A DNA stretch of 64,000 bases from Abditibacteriaceae bacterium (GTDB lineage Bacteria; Armatimonadota; Abditibacteriia; Abditibacteriales; Abditibacteriaceae): contig JAFAZH010000003.1 in the NCBI GenBank assembly GCA_019239895.1, positions 1 to 64,000 on the forward strand. Direction: 5' to 3'. The notes beneath the pieces are model-generated. The model had not been told where the DNA came from, did no database searches, and saw nothing but the letters and a program-made list of their open reading frames with translations. Of the stretch, positions 56,593-64,000 are shown in pieces. Every line of letters starts with the position of its first letter. Position 1 is the first letter of the stretch. The position numbers and the translations under genes were made by a program.

Positions 56593-57477
56593 ATGTCCTT
56601 TTTTCGTGCGATGGCGGGTCTGGTGCTTGTGGCGAGCGGCGCGTTTTCTAGGGCGCGGCTGGTGGCGCAGGGGCCGCTGTCCGCCGCTTCGCGTCCACCC
56701 GCAAAAAGCACCGGCTTGCACCCCCTGGTGGATATAGAGGCCAATTACCTGATGGGGGCTTACGCGGGGGGCAAATGGCTCAATGGCAAGACCGTCGCTC
56801 CACAGTTGCATGGTCAGGAAACGTATCGGCTCTATAGCCTCACGCGCCAGTTGGGGAGCGGGCAGGGCAGTCAGCCGGAATCCTTTGATGCGCCCTGTCC
56901 CGATACCTATATGGTCAAGTTCCCGCCAGCGTCCGACCGTGCCACCTCTGGCCGTGCCACCTTTGCCCTGGCCGCGCCGTGGAATGCGCTGCCGCGTGTG
57001 CCCCAAGTCTTAAACAACAGACTGGCCATCTATCGCCAGGCTGTGCGGCAAGTGTTGCGGCAGCATGGTCTGTCCCACTCGCCCGTGCAGATTCAGCAAA
57101 TCTTACGCGTTGATCTGGACGGCGATGGCACCCCGGAAGTGCTGATTAGCGCGACCCGCTATTATCATTATCCCCATAGTGCTGCGCCGCACGCTATCAC
57201 CCCCGATGCGCGGGCAGGTGATTACTCTTTCGTTTTAATGCGCAAGGTTGTGGCCGGTAAAGTCCACACCACGCTGCTGGAAGGCGAGTTCTATCCCACC
57301 GCCAAAAAGTTCAATGCGCCCAACGAGTTCACCTTGAAAGGTGTGTTGGATGTGGATGGTGATGGCAAAATGGAAGTGCTGGTGTCGGGCCGCTATTACG
57401 AAGGCGATGAGACCACCATTTATCGGGCGCAGGGTGATAAGATGCAAGCTGTGCTAAATGAAGGATGTGGAGCCTGA
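56593..57477 (+). CDS. Secreted protein with calcium-binding-like motifs
   Basis: The 294-residue product has a signal peptide (MSFFRAMAGLVLVASGAFS). The C-terminal half has ILRVDLDGDGTPEVLISATR and VLDVDGDGKMEVLVSGRYYE. These DxDxDG loops are EF-hand/dockerin/VCBS-like and bind Ca2+. The rest is beta-rich. No catalytic motif is seen. An ATG at 56560 is less likely. Confidence 0.65.
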   Translation: MSFFRAMAGLVLVASGAFSRARLVAQGPLSAASRPPAKSTGLHPLVDIEANYLMGAYAGGKWLNGKTVAPQLHGQETYRLYSLTRQLGSGQGSQPESFDAPCPDTYMVKFPPASDRATSGRATFALAAPWNALPRVPQVLNNRLAIYRQAVRQVLRQHGLSHSPVQIQQILRVDLDGDGTPEVLISATRYYHYPHSAAPHAITPDARAGDYSFVLMRKVVAGKVHTTLLEGEFYPTAKKFNAPNEFTLKGVLDVDGDGKMEVLVSGRYYEGDETTIYRAQGDKMQAVLNEGCGA

Positions 57478-57580
57478 GTATTGCGGATTGCAGATTTCAG
57501 ATTGCGATTTTACTGACACCAAAGTCCAACTCTGTAGCCTGAGTTCGGTTTCCCTCTAATCCGCAATCCGCAATCGAAAG
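57478..57580. repeat. Inverted repeat (GCGGATTGC type)
   Basis: TATTGCGGATTGCAGATTTC and TAATCCGCAATCCGCAATC form the arms. Confidence 0.6.
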
Positions 57581-57587
57581 GATGTTC

Positions 57588-58235
57588 ATGAGCCGAGAAG
57601 ACGATTTACAACGCTGGGAAGAGGAATCTACGCCGTTAAGCCAGATGCGGGGCGTCCTGACTTTCGACTACAATAACCTCATGGTGCTGGTGCAGGCGGG
57701 GGTGGCTGATGTGGCGGCGGTCCTCGCTGATTTACGTGGTGGTCATGTCGTGGCCGAACCGACGGAAGTGCAGCTTGAGGCGAGCCGTCGTCCCTGTCTC
57801 GTCTTTCGATTGAAGGGGCACGTCTGGAGTTATGTCTTTGAGCGGTATCAATCCCGTAGCCCGTTTGGAGAAAGCGAGGCTCAGGGTTTATCCGCCAGCT
57901 TGCAGACGAAGGCGCTTTCCTATGGAGTCAGCGATGTGGCGGATGCCCTGGGCTATGCGCTCTTTGAGAAGGGTGAGTTAATCGAGCAGATGGAGACTGA
58001 TGAGGGCTTCGAGATTAGCTCTTTTGCCTCACAGACTCACGCGCTGACGGGGGACGACCTGGGCGAGTTAGATGTGCAAGAATGGGTGCATCAATTCTTC
58101 AAAGACCTGGATGCATTAGAGCCGGGGATGCGCTTTATGCCGCTCCATGCCAGGGACACAGCGGCCTCCATGAGTGATGCTTTTGGTGCCCTGGTGGATG
58201 ACCTGGACGGCTGGACTTATGTGCTGGTCGACTGA
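57588..58235 (+). CDS. Hypothetical cytosolic protein
   Basis: The 215-residue acidic product (DDLQRWEEESTPLSQMRGVL, SYGVSDVADALGYALFEKGE, LDVQEWVHQFFKDLDALEPG) has no membrane segment and no recognised domain. The composition and length suggest a small alpha/beta cytosolic regulator. AAAGGA lies six bases before the start at 57588; an upstream ATG at 57582 overlaps it. Confidence 0.55.
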   Translation: MSREDDLQRWEEESTPLSQMRGVLTFDYNNLMVLVQAGVADVAAVLADLRGGHVVAEPTEVQLEASRRPCLVFRLKGHVWSYVFERYQSRSPFGESEAQGLSASLQTKALSYGVSDVADALGYALFEKGELIEQMETDEGFEISSFASQTHALTGDDLGELDVQEWVHQFFKDLDALEPGMRFMPLHARDTAASMSDAFGALVDDLDGWTYVLVD

Positions 58236-58325
58236 GGCGATCTAACATTCTGTTGTGCTTTAGACTCAGAGTCTGTCATATCGGATTTCATGATGATGGT
58301 AAGTGCGATACAATGAATGGCACCT

Positions 58326-60650
58326 ATGCACATCCGCCTGTTAGTAATAATTGTATTTTCTTCGCTGCTGAAGCTGCCTGTCATGCCGTTACCCCCGGCG
58401 CATGCCGAGGTCGTGCCGGTGGGACTGGGCAGCTATACCAACAGCTTGCCCGTTGGGGCTAAGGATCCAGCGTCACCGGGCGATAAGACCGATGGCGTCG
58501 CGCCGCCGCTACCAACGAGCGATTGGTGGAGTTCGTTGCTGTGGACGCCCTTTTCCGAGCCGCAGTTTCCACATCCCCTCGCAGTGCGTGCCCTCGCTGC
58601 CGGGTTACAGATTTATTATCCGGGCGATCATATCGCCGTGAGTAAAACCGGCATTGTCGCAGGGCTGGCCGGTGGCGGGCAGGATTTTGTCTTAGGTCAT
58701 TCTCATCAGGCACAATTCCCCAAGGCACGCTTGAAACACTTCAGCGATTGGTTTGTCACCACGGCCTTTGCCGCTGGCGGTAATCGCCTGGATGTAACTT
58801 ATGGTCATGGCAGCCCGTTTGTCTATGCGCTCTATGCCGGTGGCGAAGCCCGCCTGACTTTTGCCACTGCGCCCACGGTGTGGAGTGGCAACGAGCAAGC
58901 AGCCGTTCTGGGCATCAGTAGCGTTGGGCACCATTATGGCCTGTTTGGGCCAACGGGCGCGTCGTGGGAGGGGCTGGGCACCACGACGCTGACCTGCCAC
59001 ATGGCGGGCAAGAATTATTTCTCAGTGGCCTTGTTGCCCGATAATACGCCACAGACTTTGGCCATCTTCCAACGCTATGCTTATGCCCATGTCGTGGATA
59101 CCAGAGTAGGCTGGAAATTTGACGCAGCCCAAAGTGTAGTCACTACCGCCTACTATTTTACGACCAAAGCTTATGAAGGCCAGGAGACGAATACCCTTTT
59201 TGCACTTTACCCCCATCAGTGGCGCTACCGGGTGCCGCGCCCCAATGTGCTGCCGAACGCTGGATACGATTCGGTGCGCGGCCGTATGAGGTTGCAGCAG
59301 GGCAATCAGTTCACGACCATGCAATCATTTCCCGGTGTGCTACCCGCGCTCCCGGATGCTATCGCATCGAATGCAGTAGCACCAAATACAGTTTCAAAGG
59401 GTGCAGGTAGCTATGACCAAGCGGTGCTGCGGCAATATGTGGAGGAAGCCGCAAATGCCAAAGCGTCTCCTTATAAAGACACTTACTGGGAAGGCAAATA
59501 TCTCGGCCAATTGGCCTCGTTAGTGCCCATCGCCGAGCAGTGTGGCGATACGGCAGCGGCCAATCGGCTGTTGGATGAACTTAAGGCACGCTTGCAATAT
59601 TGGTTCACCGCCGAAACTGCCAACGGGGGCGGGGCGAAGCGAAATCTGTTCTATTACAACCGCACCTGGGGCACGCTCATTGGCTATCCGGCCAGCTATG
59701 GCAGTGATACCGAGCTTAACGACCATCATTTTCACTACGGCTACTTTCTGCAAGCGGCGGCGGAGGTCGCCCGCCATGACCCCACCTGGGCCGATGATGC
59801 CCACTGGGGCGGCATGGTGAAGCTGCTGGTGCGCGACATTGCCTCCTTTGACCGTAACGATCCGATGTTTCCGTTGCTGCGCTACTTCGACCCCTACGCG
59901 GGCCATTCCTGGGCATCGGGCACCGCCAAATTCGGCGATGGCAACAACCAGGAATCGTCTTCGGAAGCCATGAACGCCTGGACGGGCCTGATTCTCTGGG
60001 GTGCTGCCACAGGTGATACCAAATTGCGCGACTTAGGCATCTATCTATATACCACCGAGATGAATGCCATTAACGAATACTGGTTCGATGTGCATGGCGA
60101 GAACCATCCCAAAGACTATGCGGCAACCGAAGTCGCCATGATCTGGGGTGGCAAAAGTGTGAATGAGACATGGTTCAGCGGTGCCCCGGTGCCCATCCAC
60201 GCTATCAACTGGATGCCTTTTCATGGCGGCTCCCTCTATCTGGGCGACTACCCGAATTATGTCCGCCGGAACTATGCGGCGCTAAAAGCCGAAAATGGTG
60301 GCGAAGCTTGGCACCAGTGGGCCGACCTGGTGTGGATGTATGAAGCCCTCGCTGACCCGGCGGATGCCCTGCGCCAATTCAACGCGCACCTCCCCAACTT
60401 GCCAATTGAGGCGGGCAACTCCAAAGCCAATCTCTACCACTGGCTTTATAATCTGGATGCACTGGGTCAGGTGGATGCCACCGTCCGGGCCGATTATCCA
60501 GTTTACGCCGTGTCCCAAAAAGCGGGGCGGCGGCATTATGTGGTCTATAACATGGACGCCGCGCCGCGCACCGTGACCTTCTCCGATGGCACAAAACTGG
60601 CTGCCAAACCGCATGATTGGACGCTGAAGATTGAGGGTGGTAAACCGTGA
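58326..60650 (+). CDS. GH81 endo-1,3-beta-glucanase, secreted
   Basis: The product is 774 residues from MHIRLLVIIVF. A signal peptide is followed by an N-terminal beta-sandwich (PTSDWWSSLLWTPFSEPQFP). The GH81 catalytic core has DTELNDHHFHYGYFLQAAAE (Asp about residue 462), FGDGNNQESSSEAMNAWTGL (two Glu about 542-546) and WFDVHGENHPKDYAATEVAM. These match the inverting active site of GH81 beta-1,3-glucanases, which cut laminarin or callose-type glucans of fungi and algae. It follows other secreted proteins and probably acts in biomass degradation. Confidence 0.9.
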   Translation: MHIRLLVIIVFSSLLKLPVMPLPPAHAEVVPVGLGSYTNSLPVGAKDPASPGDKTDGVAPPLPTSDWWSSLLWTPFSEPQFPHPLAVRALAAGLQIYYPGDHIAVSKTGIVAGLAGGGQDFVLGHSHQAQFPKARLKHFSDWFVTTAFAAGGNRLDVTYGHGSPFVYALYAGGEARLTFATAPTVWSGNEQAAVLGISSVGHHYGLFGPTGASWEGLGTTTLTCHMAGKNYFSVALLPDNTPQTLAIFQRYAYAHVVDTRVGWKFDAAQSVVTTAYYFTTKAYEGQETNTLFALYPHQWRYRVPRPNVLPNAGYDSVRGRMRLQQGNQFTTMQSFPGVLPALPDAIASNAVAPNTVSKGAGSYDQAVLRQYVEEAANAKASPYKDTYWEGKYLGQLASLVPIAEQCGDTAAANRLLDELKARLQYWFTAETANGGGAKRNLFYYNRTWGTLIGYPASYGSDTELNDHHFHYGYFLQAAAEVARHDPTWADDAHWGGMVKLLVRDIASFDRNDPMFPLLRYFDPYAGHSWASGTAKFGDGNNQESSSEAMNAWTGLILWGAATGDTKLRDLGIYLYTTEMNAINEYWFDVHGENHPKDYAATEVAMIWGGKSVNETWFSGAPVPIHAINWMPFHGGSLYLGDYPNYVRRNYAALKAENGGEAWHQWADLVWMYEALADPADALRQFNAHLPNLPIEAGNSKANLYHWLYNLDALGQVDATVRADYPVYAVSQKAGRRHYVVYNMDAAPRTVTFSDGTKLAAKPHDWTLKIEGGKP

Positions 60651-60655
60651 TGCTG

Positions 60656-60810
60656 AGTTTGGCCCTCACCCCCGGCCCCTCTCCCACGCTGCGGGCCAGG
60701 GGAGCACAAAGGACTACTGGCTCGTTGATTCTATTGCGTTATGTGAGGCATTATCCTGTGACCTCCCCTCGCCCGCAGCGTGGGAGAGGGGCCGGGGGTG
60801 AGGGCCACAA
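60656..60810. repeat. Palindromic repeat family A, copy 3
   Basis: GGCCCTCACCCCCGGCCCCT pairs with AGGGGCCGGGGGTGAGGGCC at the ends. CCACGCTGCGGGCC and GCCCGCAGCGTGGG lie inside. Its right end, GGTGAGGG, lies just before the next gene and could serve as its ribosome-binding site. Confidence 0.85.
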
Positions 60811-60813
60811 ACT

Positions 60814-61152
60814 ATGGGCAAAGTAGATGTGATTATAGACCTCATCGAGCCAGTCGCTTCCGAGTTGGAAGCGCAGTGGCGAGCGCGTCTTGGGCATCGC
60901 TACACTCTGTGGGGCAGCACAACGCCGGGCCAAACCGAGCAGCCAGCAATCCAGGCCAAGGTGCTCTCATTCTGCCTTTCTCGTTATACTCTTGATGCGG
61001 ATTTAGAAGGCGCACGCTCAGTAGTTGAAGAACACCTGCTGCCACCAGATTTCGAGTGGCCCACCGGTCGTCCGCTCCGCTCCCGCGCCCGGATTCGTGA
61101 GCTGTTGCGGCATATCGAAGCGGGTAATCAAGCTCCATCGAGTAAGCTTTAA
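60814..61152 (+). CDS. Hypothetical protein
   Basis: The 112-residue product (VDVIIDLIEPVASELEAQWR, LEGARSVVEEHLLPPDFEWP, RIRELLRHIEAGNQ) is helical and cytosolic. No family is recognised. It starts four bases after repeat A, and the next gene starts three bases after its stop, so it probably forms an operon with the exporter. Confidence 0.5.
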   Translation: MGKVDVIIDLIEPVASELEAQWRARLGHRYTLWGSTTPGQTEQPAIQAKVLSFCLSRYTLDADLEGARSVVEEHLLPPDFEWPTGRPLRSRARIRELLRHIEAGNQAPSSKL

Positions 61153-61154
61153 AT

Positions 61155-61787
61155 ATGCATTTATCTTATTTAGCCGAATTTCTCGCCATCGCCGGGGTGC
61201 ATCTCTTGGCGGTGGCCAGCCCCGGCCCCGACTTCGCTATGGTGGTGCGCCAGAGCATCGCTTATGGCAGGCCCACCGCCCTGTGGACGAGTGTTGGTAT
61301 CGGTCTGGGCATCCTCATGCATACCACTTATTCGTTATTGGGTATTGGTCTCTTGATCGCGCACTCGCTGGCTGCCTTCACCGTGGTGAAAATACTGGGC
61401 GCACTTTACCTGGCTTACATCGGTTATAAGTCGTTGCAGGCCAAAGCTCCTGAAGTCGTTACAGCCTCCCCGGAAGATATTCATATCCTGCCAACGAGCA
61501 AGCAGGCGTTGTGGACAGGGTTCCTGACCAACGCCCTCAACCCCAAGGCCACCCTCTTTTTCCTGGCGCTTTTCTCCGTTGTCATTAGCCCGGCGACACC
61601 AACGCTGATTAAAGCCGCTTACGGTCTCTGGATGGCGGTGATGACGGCGGTCTGGTTCTGCGGCGTTTCCCTCCTCTTTTCCCAACCCCGCGTGCGCCAG
61701 GCTTTTGGCCGTTTTGGGCACTGGGCGGAGCGCGTCATGGGTGCGGTGCTGATTGCCTTCGGCGTGCGTCTGGCTTTGGCTCGTTAG
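61155..61787 (+). CDS. LysE/RhtB-family amino-acid exporter
   Basis: The 210-residue product has five or six membrane helices and the family signature VASPGPDFAMVVRQSIAYGR (about residues 17-36). LGALYLAYIGYKSLQAK and FLTNALNPKATLFFLALFSV follow. LysE/RhtB proteins export amino acids such as lysine, homoserine or threonine. The substrate here is unknown. Confidence 0.9.
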   Translation: MHLSYLAEFLAIAGVHLLAVASPGPDFAMVVRQSIAYGRPTALWTSVGIGLGILMHTTYSLLGIGLLIAHSLAAFTVVKILGALYLAYIGYKSLQAKAPEVVTASPEDIHILPTSKQALWTGFLTNALNPKATLFFLALFSVVISPATPTLIKAAYGLWMAVMTAVWFCGVSLLFSQPRVRQAFGRFGHWAERVMGAVLIAFGVRLALAR

Positions 61788-61794
61788 CTTTTGA

Positions 61795-62020
61795 TTCACC
61801 ACAAAGACACGAAGGACACAAAGAAGAGGAGGGAAGAGGGGGCACCGCAGGTCGAGAAGCCCCACGGACCCGGAGCGTGAGCGACGGGCTATCGTAATGT
61901 CTTCCTGACCTATTCCTCTAGCCCGTCGCTCACGCTCCGGATTCCATAGTTCCCCTTCTCCCACTCTCCCCTTCCCCTTTTTCTTCTTTGTGTCCTTCGT
62001 GTCTTTGTGGTGAATCAAAT
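61795..62020. repeat. Palindromic repeats, family G variant with family F inside
   Basis: TTCACCACAAAGACACGAAG and TTCGTGTCTTTGTGGTGAA form the outer arms. The inner part carries the GGAGCGTGAGCGACGGGCTA pair of family F. Confidence 0.8.
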
Positions 62021-62137
62021 TAAATTGATTCGCCGCGAATTCAACATCTTTTAAACCGACCCGCACAGGCGACAGTGAGCGGTTTATATTGTCTGTAGAG
62101 TGCGCTCCACAGCGTGCTAATAGCAGGCAATAAACCC

Positions 62138-63436
62138 ATGCAGAGGCTCACGGTTATGCATCAAGCTCATCCCCAACCCGTCACACTGTGGCAGGCCACC
62201 AAAGCAGTGGTCAAGCAACTCTTGAACACCGATGTTCACGCTCTCAAAAGTGTGCCGTTCAGTGCCTATGGCGGAGCCGGGTGGGGCAGTGGGGGTGATG
62301 CCCCGGGCCGCTTCTCCACTCTTTATGCAGCGCAACCCGGCGCGGCCTACGATTATCGCACGGCAGCGGGCAATCCCTTAGATAATGGTGTCGTAGCGGC
62401 GTGTGTGGATGCCATTGCCCAGGCGGTGGCCGATGCGCCGCCGGTTTTGCAGCAACGCGATGGCGATGCCTGGCAACCGGTGCCCACGCATCCTCTGCTT
62501 GACTTGCTCCGCTTGCCCAACGGCTTCTATGGTAGTTCGCACTTATGGGCCGCGACGGTGGCCGGAGAATGTGTGACGGGCAATGGCTTCTGGCGCTTGG
62601 TGTGGGATGATACTCACAGCCAGCCGGTGGAAATCTGGTGGGAGCCAAGCCTCACGCCGCGCTTTGATGCCGGTAACTTCATCACCGATTACCTGCTGCG
62701 CGTGGATGGGAAAGCTTACTCGTTGCAACGCGGTGAAGTGGTGCATTTTCGGCACGCCCTGCACCCGCGCAATCCGCGCCTGGGCTGGACACCGCTGGAT
62801 ACCGCCATGCGCCAGATCGCGGGCGACAACAGCGCAGCGACTTATCATGGGGCTTTGTTGCGTAACAGCGCCGTGGCGAGCCTGATGGTCAGCTTAAAAG
62901 AAGCCAACACCAGTATCACGCCCGACCAAATCAGCCAACTGATGCAGAACCTGGAGCGTAAAGTGACTGGCGAGGGTGCGGGCCGCATCGCTGGCTCTAA
63001 CTTGCCCGTTGAGATCAGCAAGCTTGGCTATAGTCCCGAAGAACTGGCCCTCGATAAATTAGTGAACTACTATGAAGCGCGCATCTGCGCCGCGTTGCGG
63101 GTGCCGCCGATGGTGCTGGGCCTGGTCGGGGGCAACGAACACCGCACCTATAGCAACTACGGCGAGGCCATCCGCGATTTCTGGCAGCGCACCATTAAAC
63201 CGATTCAAAACCGCCACGCGGCGGAGTTAGGCGCACAACTGCTGCCCCTGTTCCAACTTGACCCGGCGGAGTATCGCATTGTCTGGGATTACTCGCAGGT
63301 CGCGGCACTCCAAGAGGATGAACAGGAACTCTACACCCGCCTGGAAAATGCCTGTAGCGGCCCGTTCCTCACCCCCGATGAAGCGCGAGCGAGGTTGCAT
63401 CTGGCCCCGGTGTCTGGTGGGAATGTAATGCGTTAG
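62138..63436 (+). CDS. Phage portal protein (HK97 type)
   Basis: The product is 432 residues from MQRLTVMHQ. A variable N-terminus is followed by DNGVVAACVDAIAQAVADAP, LPNGFYGSSHLWAATVAGEC and VVHFRHALHPRNPRLGWTPL. YYEARICAALRVPPMVLGLV and NYGEAIRDFWQRTIKPIQNR follow. This is the HK97-type portal pattern: the portal is the dodecameric ring through which DNA enters the capsid. No terminase gene precedes it in the window. An in-frame GTG at 62114 is also possible. Confidence 0.9.
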   Translation: MQRLTVMHQAHPQPVTLWQATKAVVKQLLNTDVHALKSVPFSAYGGAGWGSGGDAPGRFSTLYAAQPGAAYDYRTAAGNPLDNGVVAACVDAIAQAVADAPPVLQQRDGDAWQPVPTHPLLDLLRLPNGFYGSSHLWAATVAGECVTGNGFWRLVWDDTHSQPVEIWWEPSLTPRFDAGNFITDYLLRVDGKAYSLQRGEVVHFRHALHPRNPRLGWTPLDTAMRQIAGDNSAATYHGALLRNSAVASLMVSLKEANTSITPDQISQLMQNLERKVTGEGAGRIAGSNLPVEISKLGYSPEELALDKLVNYYEARICAALRVPPMVLGLVGGNEHRTYSNYGEAIRDFWQRTIKPIQNRHAAELGAQLLPLFQLDPAEYRIVWDYSQVAALQEDEQELYTRLENACSGPFLTPDEARARLHLAPVSGGNVMR

Positions 63437-63437
63437 T

Positions 63438-63490
63438 GCCCTCACCCCCTCCCCTCTCCCAGTATTGGGAGAGGGGAGGGGGTGAGGGCC
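63438..63490. repeat. Palindromic repeat family A, copy 4 (short)
   Basis: CCCTCACCCCCTCCCCTCTC and GAGAGGGGAGGGGGTGAGGG pair across AGTATT. It lies between two phage genes. Confidence 0.85.
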
Positions 63491-63505
63491 AAAAGGAGAT
63501 CAATT

Positions 63506-64000
63506 ATGCAATCAAATTCTACACATCAAATAGACCCCCTCCCAACCTCCCCCTTGCTAAGGGGGAGGAGCCAGGGTGATCCACAACACGATGCTCTCGT
63601 ATCCTTCGGCAGCCACATCAAGGCGTTGGAGCAGCGGGGCGATGAAGTGACAGTTGGCGGGCATGGCATTGTCTGGGGTTCGCCCTCTCAGCGCGACCTG
63701 GTGGGCGATTGGTTTACACCGGAAACCTACCTGGGCGCGCAACGCGGCGCAGGCGTGGATACCATGCTGCATCACGGCATTCCGCTCAAGGCGGAACTGG
63801 CGGCCTATGCCGATGTGCTGTTGCCTCCGGTGGTCAAGACGGCGACAGATGAGCATGGTCTTCTGGTGGCGACTGTGCTCGATTTGCGCAATGCGTATCA
63901 ACGCAAGATTTACGAGATGGTTGAGGCCGATTTGCTGTCGTGGTCGAGTGGTGCGCCACCGCATGGCGTGCGACGTAAGGACAACGCTAAAAGCGGCGAG
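63506..64000 (+). CDS. Prohead protease-like phage protein, open at the window end
   Basis: From the ATG after AAAGGAG the frame stays open to base 64000 (165 codons). It reads VGGHGIVWGSPSQRDLVGDW, DTMLHHGIPLKAELAAYADV and LLSWSSGAPPHGVRR. The HH and WSSG pattern fits the His/Ser catalytic residues of HK97-type capsid-maturation proteases. Codons 11-22 (PLPTSPLLRGRS) are translated from a CCTCCCCCTTGCTAAGGGGG repeat inserted in the N-terminus. A capsid domain may follow beyond the window. Confidence 0.75.
   Translation, partial: MQSNSTHQIDPLPTSPLLRGRSQGDPQHDALVSFGSHIKALEQRGDEVTVGGHGIVWGSPSQRDLVGDWFTPETYLGAQRGAGVDTMLHHGIPLKAELAAYADVLLPPVVKTATDEHGLLVATVLDLRNAYQRKIYEMVEADLLSWSSGAPPHGVRRKDNAKSGE

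Overview
The window is a G+C-moderate bacterial chromosome segment. Many secreted proteins have standard signal peptides, one protein looks like an outer-membrane beta-barrel, and a type IV pseudopilin has an N-terminal GFTIIE motif and a VDGHVKWLG tail of the kind common in Armatimonadota and Planctomycetota. DUF3472, DUF2330, a glycoamylase-like protein, GH81 and several toxin-antitoxin pairs fit a free-living, polysaccharide-degrading, repeat-rich bacterium. An Armatimonadota-like origin is my best guess, but no rRNA or marker gene is present to prove it.

Layout: 0-10.6 kb holds the right end of an IS110-family element, a DUF3472 protein, a DUF433/DUF5615 toxin-antitoxin pair, an MBL-fold hydrolase, a glycoamylase-like protein, a Nudix hydrolase, an orphan HigA beside a higB remnant, membrane proteins and a rhomboid protease. 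10.6-18.7 kb is a plus-strand integron gene-cassette array with nine attC sites and no integrase. 18.7-29.4 kb is ordinary chromosome, including an MmeI-like restriction-modification enzyme and a probable orphan structured RNA. 29.4-32.1 kb is a second, minus-strand cassette array with four attC sites. 32.2-45.6 kb holds housekeeping and secreted genes: a sorbosone/glucose-type dehydrogenase, a second toxin-antitoxin pair, MsrA, tandem DUF2330 proteins, a WD40 protein, DinB, cupin, nitrilase and VOC proteins. 45.8-52.7 kb is a third cassette array (minus strand, nine attC sites) next to a decayed integron integrase (intI) remnant in the canonical divergent orientation. 52.8-61.8 kb carries secreted glycoside hydrolases (a clan GH-A enzyme and a GH81 enzyme) and a LysE-type exporter. 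62.1-64 kb starts an HK97-like phage head module (portal, then capsid protease) that runs off the end.

The most notable system is in the third array. An IS110-group element (50661-51894) sits inside an attC site, and removing it restores a complete attC. Its 5' non-coding end, on the minus strand, can fold into two internal loops laid out like an IS110 bridge RNA. The first loop contains two 9-nt segments that together spell the attC consensus GGCGCGGCTGAGCTGG, including the CT core. The second loop contains short segments matching the element's own ends. Read from sequence alone, this is a bridge-RNA transposon whose target guide appears programmed for integron recombination sites. A related element at the start of the window has the same 12-nt right end and the same CT junction, but sits in a different palindromic repeat.

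Intergenic spaces are full of short palindromic repeat families (called A, B, C, D, F, G, H here), several nested inside one another. Some reach into genes and supply the last or first codons of proteins.
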